From NCBI GenBank assembly GCA_041639705.1, contig JBEQBT010000073.1, positions 1 through 13,542 on the forward strand: DNA of 13,542 bases, in the 5' to 3' direction. A model generated the notes under the pieces. It saw nothing but the letters and a program-made list of their open reading frames with translations, did not search any database and was not told where the DNA came from. Origin of the DNA: JARDZI01 sp041639705. Lineage in GTDB: Bacteria; Bacillota; Clostridia; Clostridiales; Caloramatoraceae. Each line of letters opens with the position of its first letter. Position 1 is the stretch's first letter. The position numbers were made by a program, and so were the translations under genes. Below, one piece after another: positions 7,403 to 13,542 of this stretch.

Positions 7403-9376
7403 TTATATTCGGCTTTCATAAATTTTTATATTAGATAGATTAACTTCAAAGGTACCTGTATCAGTGTACTTTTTAACAGCCCTACCCTGATAAACCTCGT
7501 CTAAAAATCCTAGAGCCATAGTTCCCCAGGAAAAAGCTCTTTGGGCAATAGCACTTGTAATTAAGCCCTTTTTAATTGCAGTTTCAATATCCTTTGTAAA
7601 ATCAATAGTTATTATTTTTATATCTGGATGGAATTTCTCAACATATTTTGCATATAACAGTCCCCATCCCACATTTGTTGCAAAAATAAGCTTTGTTTTA
7701 GGATATTTTTTAAGCATATTATGAATTGTCACTTCTGCTTCCTTATAATTTGGTTCACCCTTAATATTAACCTCGTACACCTTAATTTCAGAATTATGTC
7801 TTAGCTCTTCAATAAAGCCCTTTGCCCTGTTTTCTATAGAGATGATATGTGCATCAGACCATAAACCCACAATAACTTCGCCCTGATTGTTCAAAAGATT
7901 TTTCGCAACATTTGCAGCAGTGCGTCCAGCAAATAAGCCATTTGTTTCAATTAAAGATTCATACTTTATACCTTCGATTTTGGAATTGATGAATACAATT
8001 TTTGTGCCTGAGGCATTAAGTGTTTTCAGTTTTTCAACAACCTTAGGATCGTCAATGGGACTGATAATTAATCCATCGCAGCCTTCTTTGATTATCTGCT
8101 CAAGTTTATTTGTCATATCACTTGCCCCAAAATCCCTTGAAGGAGGGGCATAAAAATCCACTTCTACATTAAAAGATTTTGCTGCTTTTTGAGTTTCTCT
8201 GCGAGTAGGTTCCCAAAAAGGATCATCCAAATCAAAGATCACAGCTATTTTCTTCTTTGCTACTGAGGTTTTTTGAATTTGTATCTTATTGAATTCATTT
8301 TCAATAGTAATTACCTTTTTTGCAAGGTCACTTGCCATCTTATTTAATATCATAGTAGTAGCATTTTGACCAATTGCCAGGGATGCGACCTCCTCTATAG
8401 TGGCTGCAGACTCTTGGATAACAGAAGAGATGTTGGTTATTGAATCAACAAGTGCATCTTTTTGAGCTGAAATGTCTTCAACTTCTCTATTAAAGATTTT
8501 TTGATCTCTTATAAAAGTTTCAATATACTGATTTATTTTTTCGAAAGCTTCTATAACTGCATCTACTGATTTATCCTGTTTTTTAAAAATTTCCTGTGAA
8601 TTGTCGATTGTCCTTTTAAGGGTATTAAGCTCTCCAGTGATCGTTCCTATGGTCTCATTAATATTCTTACTTGCCATTCTACTCTCTTCAGAAAGCTTCC
8701 GAACCTCGCTTGCTACAACCGCAAAACCCTTTCCAGCCTCTCCTGCTCTTGCTGCTTCTATTGCTGCATTCAAAGCTAAAAGATTTGTTTGTTCAGCTAT
8801 ACCAAAGAGTACATCAGTTACCTCTCCAATTTTTTGAACCCTTTCCAAGAGGTTATAGATCTCACCGGTAATCTCACTTGTTACCTCGTGATTTTTTTCT
8901 TGATTAACAAACAAATCATCTACCGCACCTTTTCCATTTTGGTTTATGCTGCCCATTTCATTGGCCAAAGAAATTAATTCCTTTGACGTTGCATCCATTC
9001 TGTCTATTTTAGTTGCAAAGGCATCAGTTAACTTTATACACTGTTCAACATCCATTGTTTGCTGTGTTGTACCTACTGAAATAATTTCTGCAGCTTGTTT
9101 CACATTATTAGAGGTATCTACCAAATCTTCAACCACACCCCCTAATTGTCCAGACACTCTTTTGATTTCATCAAATTGTTTATAAAAATCTGTAAAATGA
9201 GTCCTTAAATTACTATAAATCTTACCAATAATAGTTTCAGGTTCCCTTTGGCTGCCTAAGGAGGGAGCTTCCACTTGTCTAAAATCCCAATTAAGGATTT
9301 TTTCAACCTTTATTTTATCATCATCCCTTTTGGCAGGCATCTTTGTGTGTTTAAAGATATTTGTTATTTTTTTCAT
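7403..9376 (-). CDS. Soluble methyl-accepting chemotaxis protein with C-terminal sugar-binding-protein-like domain
   Basis: The protein is about 657 residues without a signal peptide or membrane segment, so it should be cytoplasmic. Residues about 70-365 form the chemoreceptor coiled-coil hairpin; the CheA/CheW-contacting tip is EQTNLLALNAAIEAARAG near 195-212. QESAATIEEVAS near 322-333 resembles a methylation segment. Residues about 374-657 are a Peripla_BP_4-type fold as in ribose- and galactose-binding proteins: KKIAVIFDLDDPFW, GCDGLIISPID, ETNGLFAGRTAA, ATNVGWG and IDFTKDIETAIKKG. Normal receptors sense at the N-terminus, so the order is reversed here. I infer that it reports an intracellular sugar or related ligand to the flagellar machinery. 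The ATG at 9376 has AGGAAG eight bases ahead; the GTG at 9385 is too close to that site. The gene has its own promoter and terminator. Confidence 0.88.
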   Translation of the reverse strand: MKKITNIFKHTKMPAKRDDDKIKVEKILNWDFRQVEAPSLGSQREPETIIGKIYSNLRTHFTDFYKQFDEIKRVSGQLGGVVEDLVDTSNNVKQAAEIISVGTTQQTMDVEQCIKLTDAFATKIDRMDATSKELISLANEMGSINQNGKGAVDDLFVNQEKNHEVTSEITGEIYNLLERVQKIGEVTDVLFGIAEQTNLLALNAAIEAARAGEAGKGFAVVASEVRKLSEESRMASKNINETIGTITGELNTLKRTIDNSQEIFKKQDKSVDAVIEAFEKINQYIETFIRDQKIFNREVEDISAQKDALVDSITNISSVIQESAATIEEVASLAIGQNATTMILNKMASDLAKKVITIENEFNKIQIQKTSVAKKKIAVIFDLDDPFWEPTRRETQKAAKSFNVEVDFYAPPSRDFGASDMTNKLEQIIKEGCDGLIISPIDDPKVVEKLKTLNASGTKIVFINSKIEGIKYESLIETNGLFAGRTAANVAKNLLNNQGEVIVGLWSDAHIISIENRAKGFIEELRHNSEIKVYEVNIKGEPNYKEAEVTIHNMLKKYPKTKLIFATNVGWGLLYAKYVEKFHPDIKIITIDFTKDIETAIKKGLITSAIAQRAFSWGTMALGFLDEVYQGRAVKKYTDTGTFEVNLSNIKIYESRI

Positions 9377-9630
9377 CTCAATCACTTCCTATAAAATTTT
9401 AGGGAAATCTTGTCGATTCAACATATAACTTAGAAATTGTTCAAAGACTGAGAATAAAGAAATGGCTTTACTGCAAAGCATTTATAAGATGGGCTGTAAT
9501 AATTAATTAGACTAATAAATACACTATATATGCAATAAATATGTACTTCATAATATTGAAGGCTTCATAGTTAAAAAATAAGAATCGTATAGCTTTTTTA
9601 TTAGTTTTGCAATTAATAATCGACTTCATT
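9377..9630 (-). other. Long 5' leader of the chemoreceptor gene, content unknown
   Basis: About 250 bases separate the best minus-strand promoter from the ATG. I see no gene, no known riboswitch core (I looked for the cyclic-di-GMP type) and no convincing sigma-D motility promoter in it. It is AT-rich with only short dyads. It could hold an unrecognised control element or simply be spacer. Confidence 0.3.
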
Positions 9631-9636
9631 ATGTAA

Positions 9637-9666
9637 ATTATATATAATTATTCTTCAATTTGTCAA
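9637..9666 (-). promoter_or_regulatory. Strong sigma-A promoter for the chemoreceptor gene
   Basis: On the minus strand a perfect TTGACA (9666-9661) and a perfect TATAAT (9642-9637) are separated by 18 bases. This is the best promoter match in the window and implies housekeeping expression of the chemoreceptor rather than control by the motility sigma factor. Confidence 0.6.
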
Positions 9667-9699
9667 TATTTTTATCAGATATTTGAATTAAATAAAGGA

Positions 9700-9741
9700 A
9701 TCACAGTCACTTTTGGCAGAGACTTTGTGATAAAATATAAA
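9700..9741 (+). promoter_or_regulatory. Helicase promoter with a flanking dyad that may be an operator
   Basis: TTGGCA at 9713-9718 and TATAAA at 9736-9741 are separated by 17 bases and point at the helicase gene, giving a start near 9748 and a leader of about 90 bases. ATCACA (9700-9705) and TGTGAT (9726-9731) are inverted copies on either side of the -35 box; allowing a two-base gap, the match extends by GTC/GAC. No regulator is recognisable, and no clostridial LexA-type box is seen. Confidence 0.5.
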
Positions 9742-9839
9742 CTGCAGCTTATAGATAAATTTTATAATACTGTTTTAAAGCAATCACAAATGGCTATGAT
9801 ATAGAAGTATTGTAAAAAAAATAATTGCAGGGTGATGAA

Positions 9840-11984
9840 ATGTACGATAAAATTTTTAAACATCTCAAGGAAAAGTATAGTATTAACTTGAATCAGCAGC
9901 AGAAAGACGCTGCAGTCCATAGGGATGGACCTTGTCTTGTACTAGCAGTACCGGGAGCAGGTAAAACAACAGTGCTTATTACAAGGCTTGCAATATTAAC
10001 ATCTATTTATGGAACTGACCCCAAAGGTATTCTCTGTCTTACATTCAGCAGGGCATCTGCAAATGATATGAAGGAAAGGTACAGGCAGCTGTTTTCTGGT
10101 ATTGCCCCAGAAGGAATAAGCTTTGCAACCATTCATAGCTTTGCTCTTTCAGTTATTCGAAATTATGAGAATATGAGGGGTAAAAATTATAAAATAATCG
10201 AAGACATGAAGGATAAAATTAACAAAACCTCAATGCTAAAGGGTATATACAGGGAAGTAAACAATGAATATATAAGTGAAGATGCATATGAGGAGCTTGT
10301 TAACAAAATAGGATATGTTAAAAATGCAATGCTTGACATAGAAGATTTTAAGGATAATAGTATAAAAAATTTCAATGAAATATATAAAAAATATGATGAG
10401 GAAAAAAGGAGACATGACTATATAGATTATGATGATATGTTGACATTGTCATTAGGAATCCTTAAGAAGAATTCAAGGCTTTTAGAGTATTATAGGAACC
10501 ACTATAAGTACATATTAGTGGACGAGGCACAGGACTCAAGCCTTGTCCAGAACAAAATCATCGATCTTGTAGCTAATCCCAAGAACAACTTATATATGGT
10601 AGGGGATGATGATCAGAGTATTTATGGGTTCAGGGCTGCAGATCCAACTCAAATGCTCAATTTTCCATCAACCTATAGTGGCGCAAAACTATATTTTATG
10701 GAGCAAAACTTTCGTTCTACTAAAAACATAGTAAGGCTCGCAGACAAGTTTATTAAGGCTAATGACAAGAGATATAATAAAAATTTAAAGTGTGATAGAG
10801 AAGCTGGGGGCAGGCTTGAGGTTGTTGAGGTCGAGGATGAAAAAGAACAGCTTGAATTAATAATTAAAAGGCTTGATAAGCTTAAGAGCAAGAAGGAAGC
10901 TGCAATACTCTATAGAAATAACCTATCAGCAGTTCCACTTGTAGATGCATTTGACAGAAGGGGTATTATGTTTTATATGAAGGACAGCAAGGGAGGACTT
11001 TTAAAGTATAGAGTAACCCAGGATATTTTATCTATTTTAAGTGTTGCTCTTAACAAGTTCGACAGGGATTCCTTTGAGAGAATATACTTTAAGGTTAATT
11101 CATACCTTTCAAAGGAAGTAATCTCTTATGTCAAATCCCTTGGAGAGCACGTATCTATTTTTGATGGAGTAAGGAAGTGTCCTCAACTTTCAAAATGGCA
11201 AAAGGACAAGTTTAGAGAATTTGAAGGAAGATTCAGAGAACTTTCATACAAGAAACCTAGTAGTGCTATTAACTATATATTATACCAGCTTGGGTATAAG
11301 GATTATCTTAAAAGGAGCACTAGTGATGAGGGAGAACCAATTCAGTCCTATGAGATAATTCTTGCTACACTACAGTCTATTGCTGATAATACTTCCTCAA
11401 TAGCACAGTTCTTAATTAGAATACAGGACATTGAAACCCTTATGGAAGAGTCCAAATATAACAAGGACAAAGACGCAGTAATCCTGACCACAATTCACTC
11501 TGCAAAGGGTCTTGAATTTGATACATGCTTTATAGTTGATGCAATAAATGGACTATTCCCTTATTGTGAAAGTCAAAAGGAAGGGAATGTTTTACCGGAA
11601 AATGATGATTATGAGGAGGAGAGAAGACTCTTTTATGTTGGAATAACCAGAGCTAAAAATAATCTGTATATATTTGATATAAAAAGCTGGAATGGACAGT
11701 TTACTCAGACTTCTGATTTTATAAAGGCTATAAGAAAAATTATGGAGGCTAATGGTGGAGTTGGAAGAATAATTTTAAAAGATTTCTCCTCCTCGATGAC
11801 AATGCCAAGTAATTTAAACATCAATATCTATCCTGGAAATGATGTATACCACACAAGCTTTGGATATGGCAAAGTAATGTCAATAGAAAAGGATACTATT
11901 GTTGTGGACTTTAAAAATAGTGGTATAAAAAAGATGGTTCTAAGTCTTTGTATAAATGAAAAGAAACTAAGGATATGTGGGTAG
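9840..11984 (+). CDS. UvrD/PcrA-family ATP-dependent DNA helicase (SF1A)
   Basis: A 3'-5' DNA helicase, probably for repair, fork rescue or transcription-coupled work. The 714 residues are near PcrA length. Motifs appear in order: Q-motif NLNQQQKDA, Walker A VPGAGKTT (about 37-44), Ia LTFSRASA, Ib TIHSFA, II VDEAQD (227-232), III GDDDQSIYGFR (255-265), IV QNFRST, V TTIHSAKGLEFD (about 550-561) and VI EEERRLFYVGITRAK (592-606). The last 50 residues, with GNDVYHTSFGYGKV and a basic end, resemble the Tudor-like tail with which PcrA contacts RNA polymerase. I use the ATG at 9840 because AGGGTGAT sits just ahead; the open frame runs on to a TTG at 9825. The Walker A context AVPGAGKTT differs from classic PcrA (GAGSGKT), so this may be a second paralogue and I give no symbol. 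Confidence 0.9.
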   Translation: MYDKIFKHLKEKYSINLNQQQKDAAVHRDGPCLVLAVPGAGKTTVLITRLAILTSIYGTDPKGILCLTFSRASANDMKERYRQLFSGIAPEGISFATIHSFALSVIRNYENMRGKNYKIIEDMKDKINKTSMLKGIYREVNNEYISEDAYEELVNKIGYVKNAMLDIEDFKDNSIKNFNEIYKKYDEEKRRHDYIDYDDMLTLSLGILKKNSRLLEYYRNHYKYILVDEAQDSSLVQNKIIDLVANPKNNLYMVGDDDQSIYGFRAADPTQMLNFPSTYSGAKLYFMEQNFRSTKNIVRLADKFIKANDKRYNKNLKCDREAGGRLEVVEVEDEKEQLELIIKRLDKLKSKKEAAILYRNNLSAVPLVDAFDRRGIMFYMKDSKGGLLKYRVTQDILSILSVALNKFDRDSFERIYFKVNSYLSKEVISYVKSLGEHVSIFDGVRKCPQLSKWQKDKFREFEGRFRELSYKKPSSAINYILYQLGYKDYLKRSTSDEGEPIQSYEIILATLQSIADNTSSIAQFLIRIQDIETLMEESKYNKDKDAVILTTIHSAKGLEFDTCFIVDAINGLFPYCESQKEGNVLPENDDYEEERRLFYVGITRAKNNLYIFDIKSWNGQFTQTSDFIKAIRKIMEANGGVGRIILKDFSSSMTMPSNLNINIYPGNDVYHTSFGYGKVMSIEKDTIVVDFKNSGIKKMVLSLCINEKKLRICG

Positions 11985-12131
11985 GTAAAATTTACCTCAT
12001 TAACTATCTTTACGTCTAGTGTAAGAAGATAACAACAACTTCTAAATCAAATTCTTGTGATGTTTTGTATATAGCTTCATTTCCAACATTGGTTGTATCA
12101 TTAATATAAATTGTTACCAGAGGATAAATTT

Positions 12132-12218
12132 TTGACAGGTGATATGACAAAAGGGAATACATCGAAGATTTTAATAACCTTTGCACAAAGAAATACTTTA
12201 AGGAAAGCATATTTTTAA
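12132..12218 (+). pseudogene. Remnant of a MATE-family efflux transporter gene
   Basis: TTG at 12132, seven bases after AGAGGAT, opens a 28-codon frame beginning LTGDMTKGNTSKILITFA. This is the characteristic start of MATE multidrug/sodium antiporters, where TKG precedes the first membrane helix. The frame then turns into QRNTLRKAYF and stops, with none of the twelve membrane segments present. A hairpin lies 20 bases after the stop. The simplest reading is a large internal deletion that joined the first codons of the gene to its last few, leaving the original ribosome site and terminator. The N-terminal match is convincing for so short a piece; the origin of the tail is a guess. Confidence 0.55.
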
Positions 12219-12238
12219 ATTAGATAGTCTAAAGAAAA

Positions 12239-12264
12239 CCACAAGCTTGCAAGGGAGCTTGTGG
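12239..12264 (+). terminator. Hairpin terminator after the MATE remnant
   Basis: CCACAAGCT (12239-12247) and AGCTTGTGG (12256-12264) pair perfectly around TGCAAGGG. The downstream CTTATTAATTT is only moderately T-rich, while A-rich DNA on the left would serve as a T tract for minus-strand transcripts. Confidence 0.65.
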
Positions 12265-12406
12265 CTTATTAATTTATAAATTAGTGAAAATGTTCAACTG
12301 AGATACAACATTTGAATTAAATTAAAAGAATATTTTTAATGAATCAACTATAAACTTATTTACTATAAAAAATATATGATGTAGAATGAATATAAGAATA
12401 AAACTG

Positions 12407-12424
12407 TTTGATTAGACAATCAAA
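12407..12424. repeat. Inverted repeat, possible operator
   Basis: TTTGATT and AATCAAA are exact inverted copies separated by AGAC. Further out CTGTT (12404-12408) and AACAG (12428-12432) are also inverted copies, so the dyad extends with an offset. The short central spacing suits a dimeric DNA-binding protein better than a terminator, and no T tract follows. Confidence 0.4.
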
Positions 12425-12526
12425 TGAACAGATCGAATTAAAAATCTTAAAAGTAATTTATTTATGACAATAGATTATTCGCATACAAAAATTCTAATTA
12501 GTTCTCAACCCATGATATAGATAGCA

Positions 12527-12554
12527 ATTTCTTATATATTATAATATAAGAAAT
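12527..12554. repeat. Perfect 11-bp inverted repeat just before the ABC remnant
   Basis: ATTTCTTATAT (12527-12537) and ATATAAGAAAT (12544-12554) flank ATTATA. It lies 18 bases before the remnant's start codon. It could be an operator or an AT-rich cruciform; it has no GC stem or T tract for termination. Confidence 0.5.
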
Positions 12555-12572
12555 AACATAGGAAGAAGAGAT

Positions 12573-12797
12573 ATGGTGTATACTTTTTTAAAAATAGCTT
12601 TAATCTCTAAGTACTTTAGTTCCTCTGCTGCAAATGATAATGTAGGTCTTGAAGTTAAGAAAGGAGAGATTCATTCATTACTTAGAGAAAATGGAGCAGG
12701 AAAGACAATCTTAATTAATGTTCTTTATAACTTGTACAAGCCTCATAAGGGAAAAATTTTTATTGTAAAGGACATAAGCTCAAATGCATTATTATAA
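12573..12797 (+). pseudogene. Truncated ABC-transporter ATPase (nucleoside/BMP-type importer), N-terminal fragment
   Basis: The 74 residues match the beginning of the ATPase of BMP-type nucleoside importers: the region AANDNVGLEVKKGEIHSLL, then the Walker A, then NLYKPHKGKIFI. The frame stops after that. The Q-loop, signature LSGGQ, Walker B and the whole second ATPase half of these roughly 500-residue proteins are absent. The Walker A itself is altered: RENGAGKTI in place of GENGAGKST. It cannot be a working ATPase. In intact operons the ATPase gene usually follows the lipoprotein gene; here the fragment lies 38 bases before it, so it is probably a leftover of an older duplicated or rearranged operon. 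A purine-bound regulatory peptide is possible but unsupported. Confidence 0.65.
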
Positions 12798-12835
12798 AAA
12801 ATGTCGAAGGACAATAAACTAAGGGGGTTGTAAAA

Positions 12836-13542
12836 ATGAAAAGACTATTAAGCCTAATTCTGGCAATGTTCATGGTTCTCGGTCTATTAACCGGCTGCGG
12901 GAAGAAGGACAATGCAACAGACACACCAAAGGATACTCCAGCAGAAACAACTTCAAAAGCACCTTCAATTAAAGTCGGTGTAATTTATATCGGTGATGAA
13001 AATGAAGGCTACACAGGAGCTCATATGGCAGGAATCAAAGAAATGATGAAGAATCTTGGTTTGTCAAAGGATCAGGTAATTGAGAAGACAAATATTAAAG
13101 AAGATGAATCCGCCTACGATGCAGCAGTAGACCTTGCTGAACAGGGTGTCAACATCATATTCGCAAATAGCTTCGGTCATGAAGACTACATGATTCAGGC
13201 TGCAAAAGAATACCCAAATATTCAGTTTGCCCATGCATCAGGTTTTAAGGCAAAATCCTCAGGTTTGCCAAACATGCACAATTACTTTAATGCTGTCTAC
13301 GAATCCCGTTATGTAGCGGGTGTTGTTGCCGGATTGAAGATTAATGAAATGATCGCAAGCGGCAAGATTACAAAGGACAAGGCTAAAATAGGTTATGTTG
13401 GTGCATATCCCTATGCGGAGGTTGTTTCCGGTTACACATCCTTCTATCTTGGAGCAAAGAGCGTTAGCCCCACAGTAACAATGGATGTTCAGTATACCAA
13501 CAGCTGGGCGGATATGGCTGGCGAGAAGGAAGTTGCCACACA
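12836..13542 (+). CDS. BMP-family ABC transporter substrate-binding lipoprotein (3' end outside the window)
   Basis: The first 235 residues are present. They start with a lipoprotein signal peptide: MKRLL, a hydrophobic core, and the lipobox LTGC with Cys21 as the lipid-anchored residue. A Thr/Pro/Lys-rich linker (about 22-43) follows. The domain from residue 44 reads IKVGVIYIGD, YTGAHMAGIKEM, GVNIIFANSFGHED, YESRYVAGVVAGL and KIGYVGAYPYAEVVSGY, typical of the BMP/Med family that captures purine nucleosides outside the membrane. The protein would be held on the outer face of the cell membrane and feed a permease/ATPase pair, presumably encoded beyond the window. AAGGGGG lies eight bases before the ATG. 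The gene is richer in C/G-ending codons than its neighbours (25 of 60 G/C at 13081-13140), which fits high expression or a different origin. Confidence 0.92.
   Translation, partial: MKRLLSLILAMFMVLGLLTGCGKKDNATDTPKDTPAETTSKAPSIKVGVIYIGDENEGYTGAHMAGIKEMMKNLGLSKDQVIEKTNIKEDESAYDAAVDLAEQGVNIIFANSFGHEDYMIQAAKEYPNIQFAHASGFKAKSSGLPNMHNYFNAVYESRYVAGVVAGLKINEMIASGKITKDKAKIGYVGAYPYAEVVSGYTSFYLGAKSVSPTVTMDVQYTNSWADMAGEKEVAT

Larger units (their letters stand above)
12265..12572. other. AT-rich gene-free stretch before the ABC remnant
   Basis: About 310 bases hold no credible gene on either strand. GC is very low: 9 of 60 bases at 12301-12360 by hand count. The only structure I see is two inverted repeats, listed separately. 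No clear promoter for the lipoprotein gene downstream could be chosen from many AT-rich partial matches. Confidence 0.5.

Noticed and set aside
8601..9185. Several plus-strand open frames over the chemoreceptor gene
   Set aside because: Antisense shadows of the low-complexity coiled coil, with Leu/Ser-rich translations and no ribosome sites.
9386..9640. Possible sigma-D promoter or cyclic-di-GMP riboswitch ahead of the chemoreceptor gene
   Set aside because: TCGACAAG- and GTCGATTA-like strings occur, but with wrong spacing to a TAAA box. The conserved core of a cyclic-di-GMP riboswitch is absent.
11979..11998. Palindrome AGGTAAA-A-TTTACCT at the helicase stop, as a terminator
   Set aside because: It has almost no loop and no T tract; too weak to call.
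12016..12210. Minus-strand open frame of 64 codons after the helicase gene
   Set aside because: Half of it is antisense to the MATE remnant, it has no convincing ribosome site, and I recognise no family. The part at 12016-12115 is somewhat protein-like and might be another remnant, but I cannot support that.
1..13542. CRISPR arrays, tRNA/rRNA genes, insertion sequences, prophage or origin elements
   Set aside because: I looked for regularly spaced repeats, tRNA-like cloverleaves, transposase motifs and DnaA-box clusters on both strands and saw none.

Overview
The window looks like a chromosomal segment of a motile, anaerobic, low-GC Firmicute, most likely a Clostridium-like member of the Clostridia. 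The evidence is AT-rich DNA with A/T-ending codons, strong AGGAGG/GGGTGAT-type ribosome binding sites, sigma-A-like promoters, intrinsic terminators, and clostridial-type gene families. I could not run any search, so family names come from motifs I can read.

Layout. Positions 2-382 are the 3' end of an M42 metallopeptidase, followed by a hairpin. Positions 517-911 (minus) are a small HsmA-type membrane protein gene broken by a one-base frameshift near its 3' end. Positions 1092-1335 hold candidate promoters and a molybdenum-cofactor (Moco) type riboswitch. Its P1 helix, antiterminator and terminator can be drawn base by base and predict shut-off by the ligand. It leads a four-gene operon: moeA (1438), a MoeA fused to a periplasmic-binding-protein-like domain (2677), moaA (4596) and a MOSC-domain protein (5611). 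The operon ends in a 22-bp perfect hairpin shared with the convergent XdhC-family gene (6109-7176, minus). Next is a soluble chemoreceptor carrying a sugar-binding-protein-like domain at its C-terminus (7403-9376, minus). It diverges from a UvrD/PcrA-type helicase (9840-11984, plus).

Positions 11985-12835 are a graveyard: a 28-codon stub of a MATE efflux gene and a 74-codon stub of an ABC ATPase, among AT-rich DNA with two palindromes. The window ends inside an apparently intact BMP-family lipoprotein gene (12836 onward).

How the genes work together. MoaA starts pterin synthesis from GTP, MoeA proteins insert the metal into molybdopterin, MOSC and XdhC proteins handle sulfur or cofactor delivery to enzymes, and the riboswitch closes the feedback loop. 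The compact aptamer, two unlike MoeA proteins, and an XdhC protein with unusual domain order make a tungsten-cofactor role (aldehyde:ferredoxin oxidoreductase type) a reasonable hypothesis. No metalloenzyme lies in the window, so this is inference. The most interesting items are the riboswitch, the rearranged XdhC protein, the MoeA-PBP fusion and the reversed chemoreceptor.
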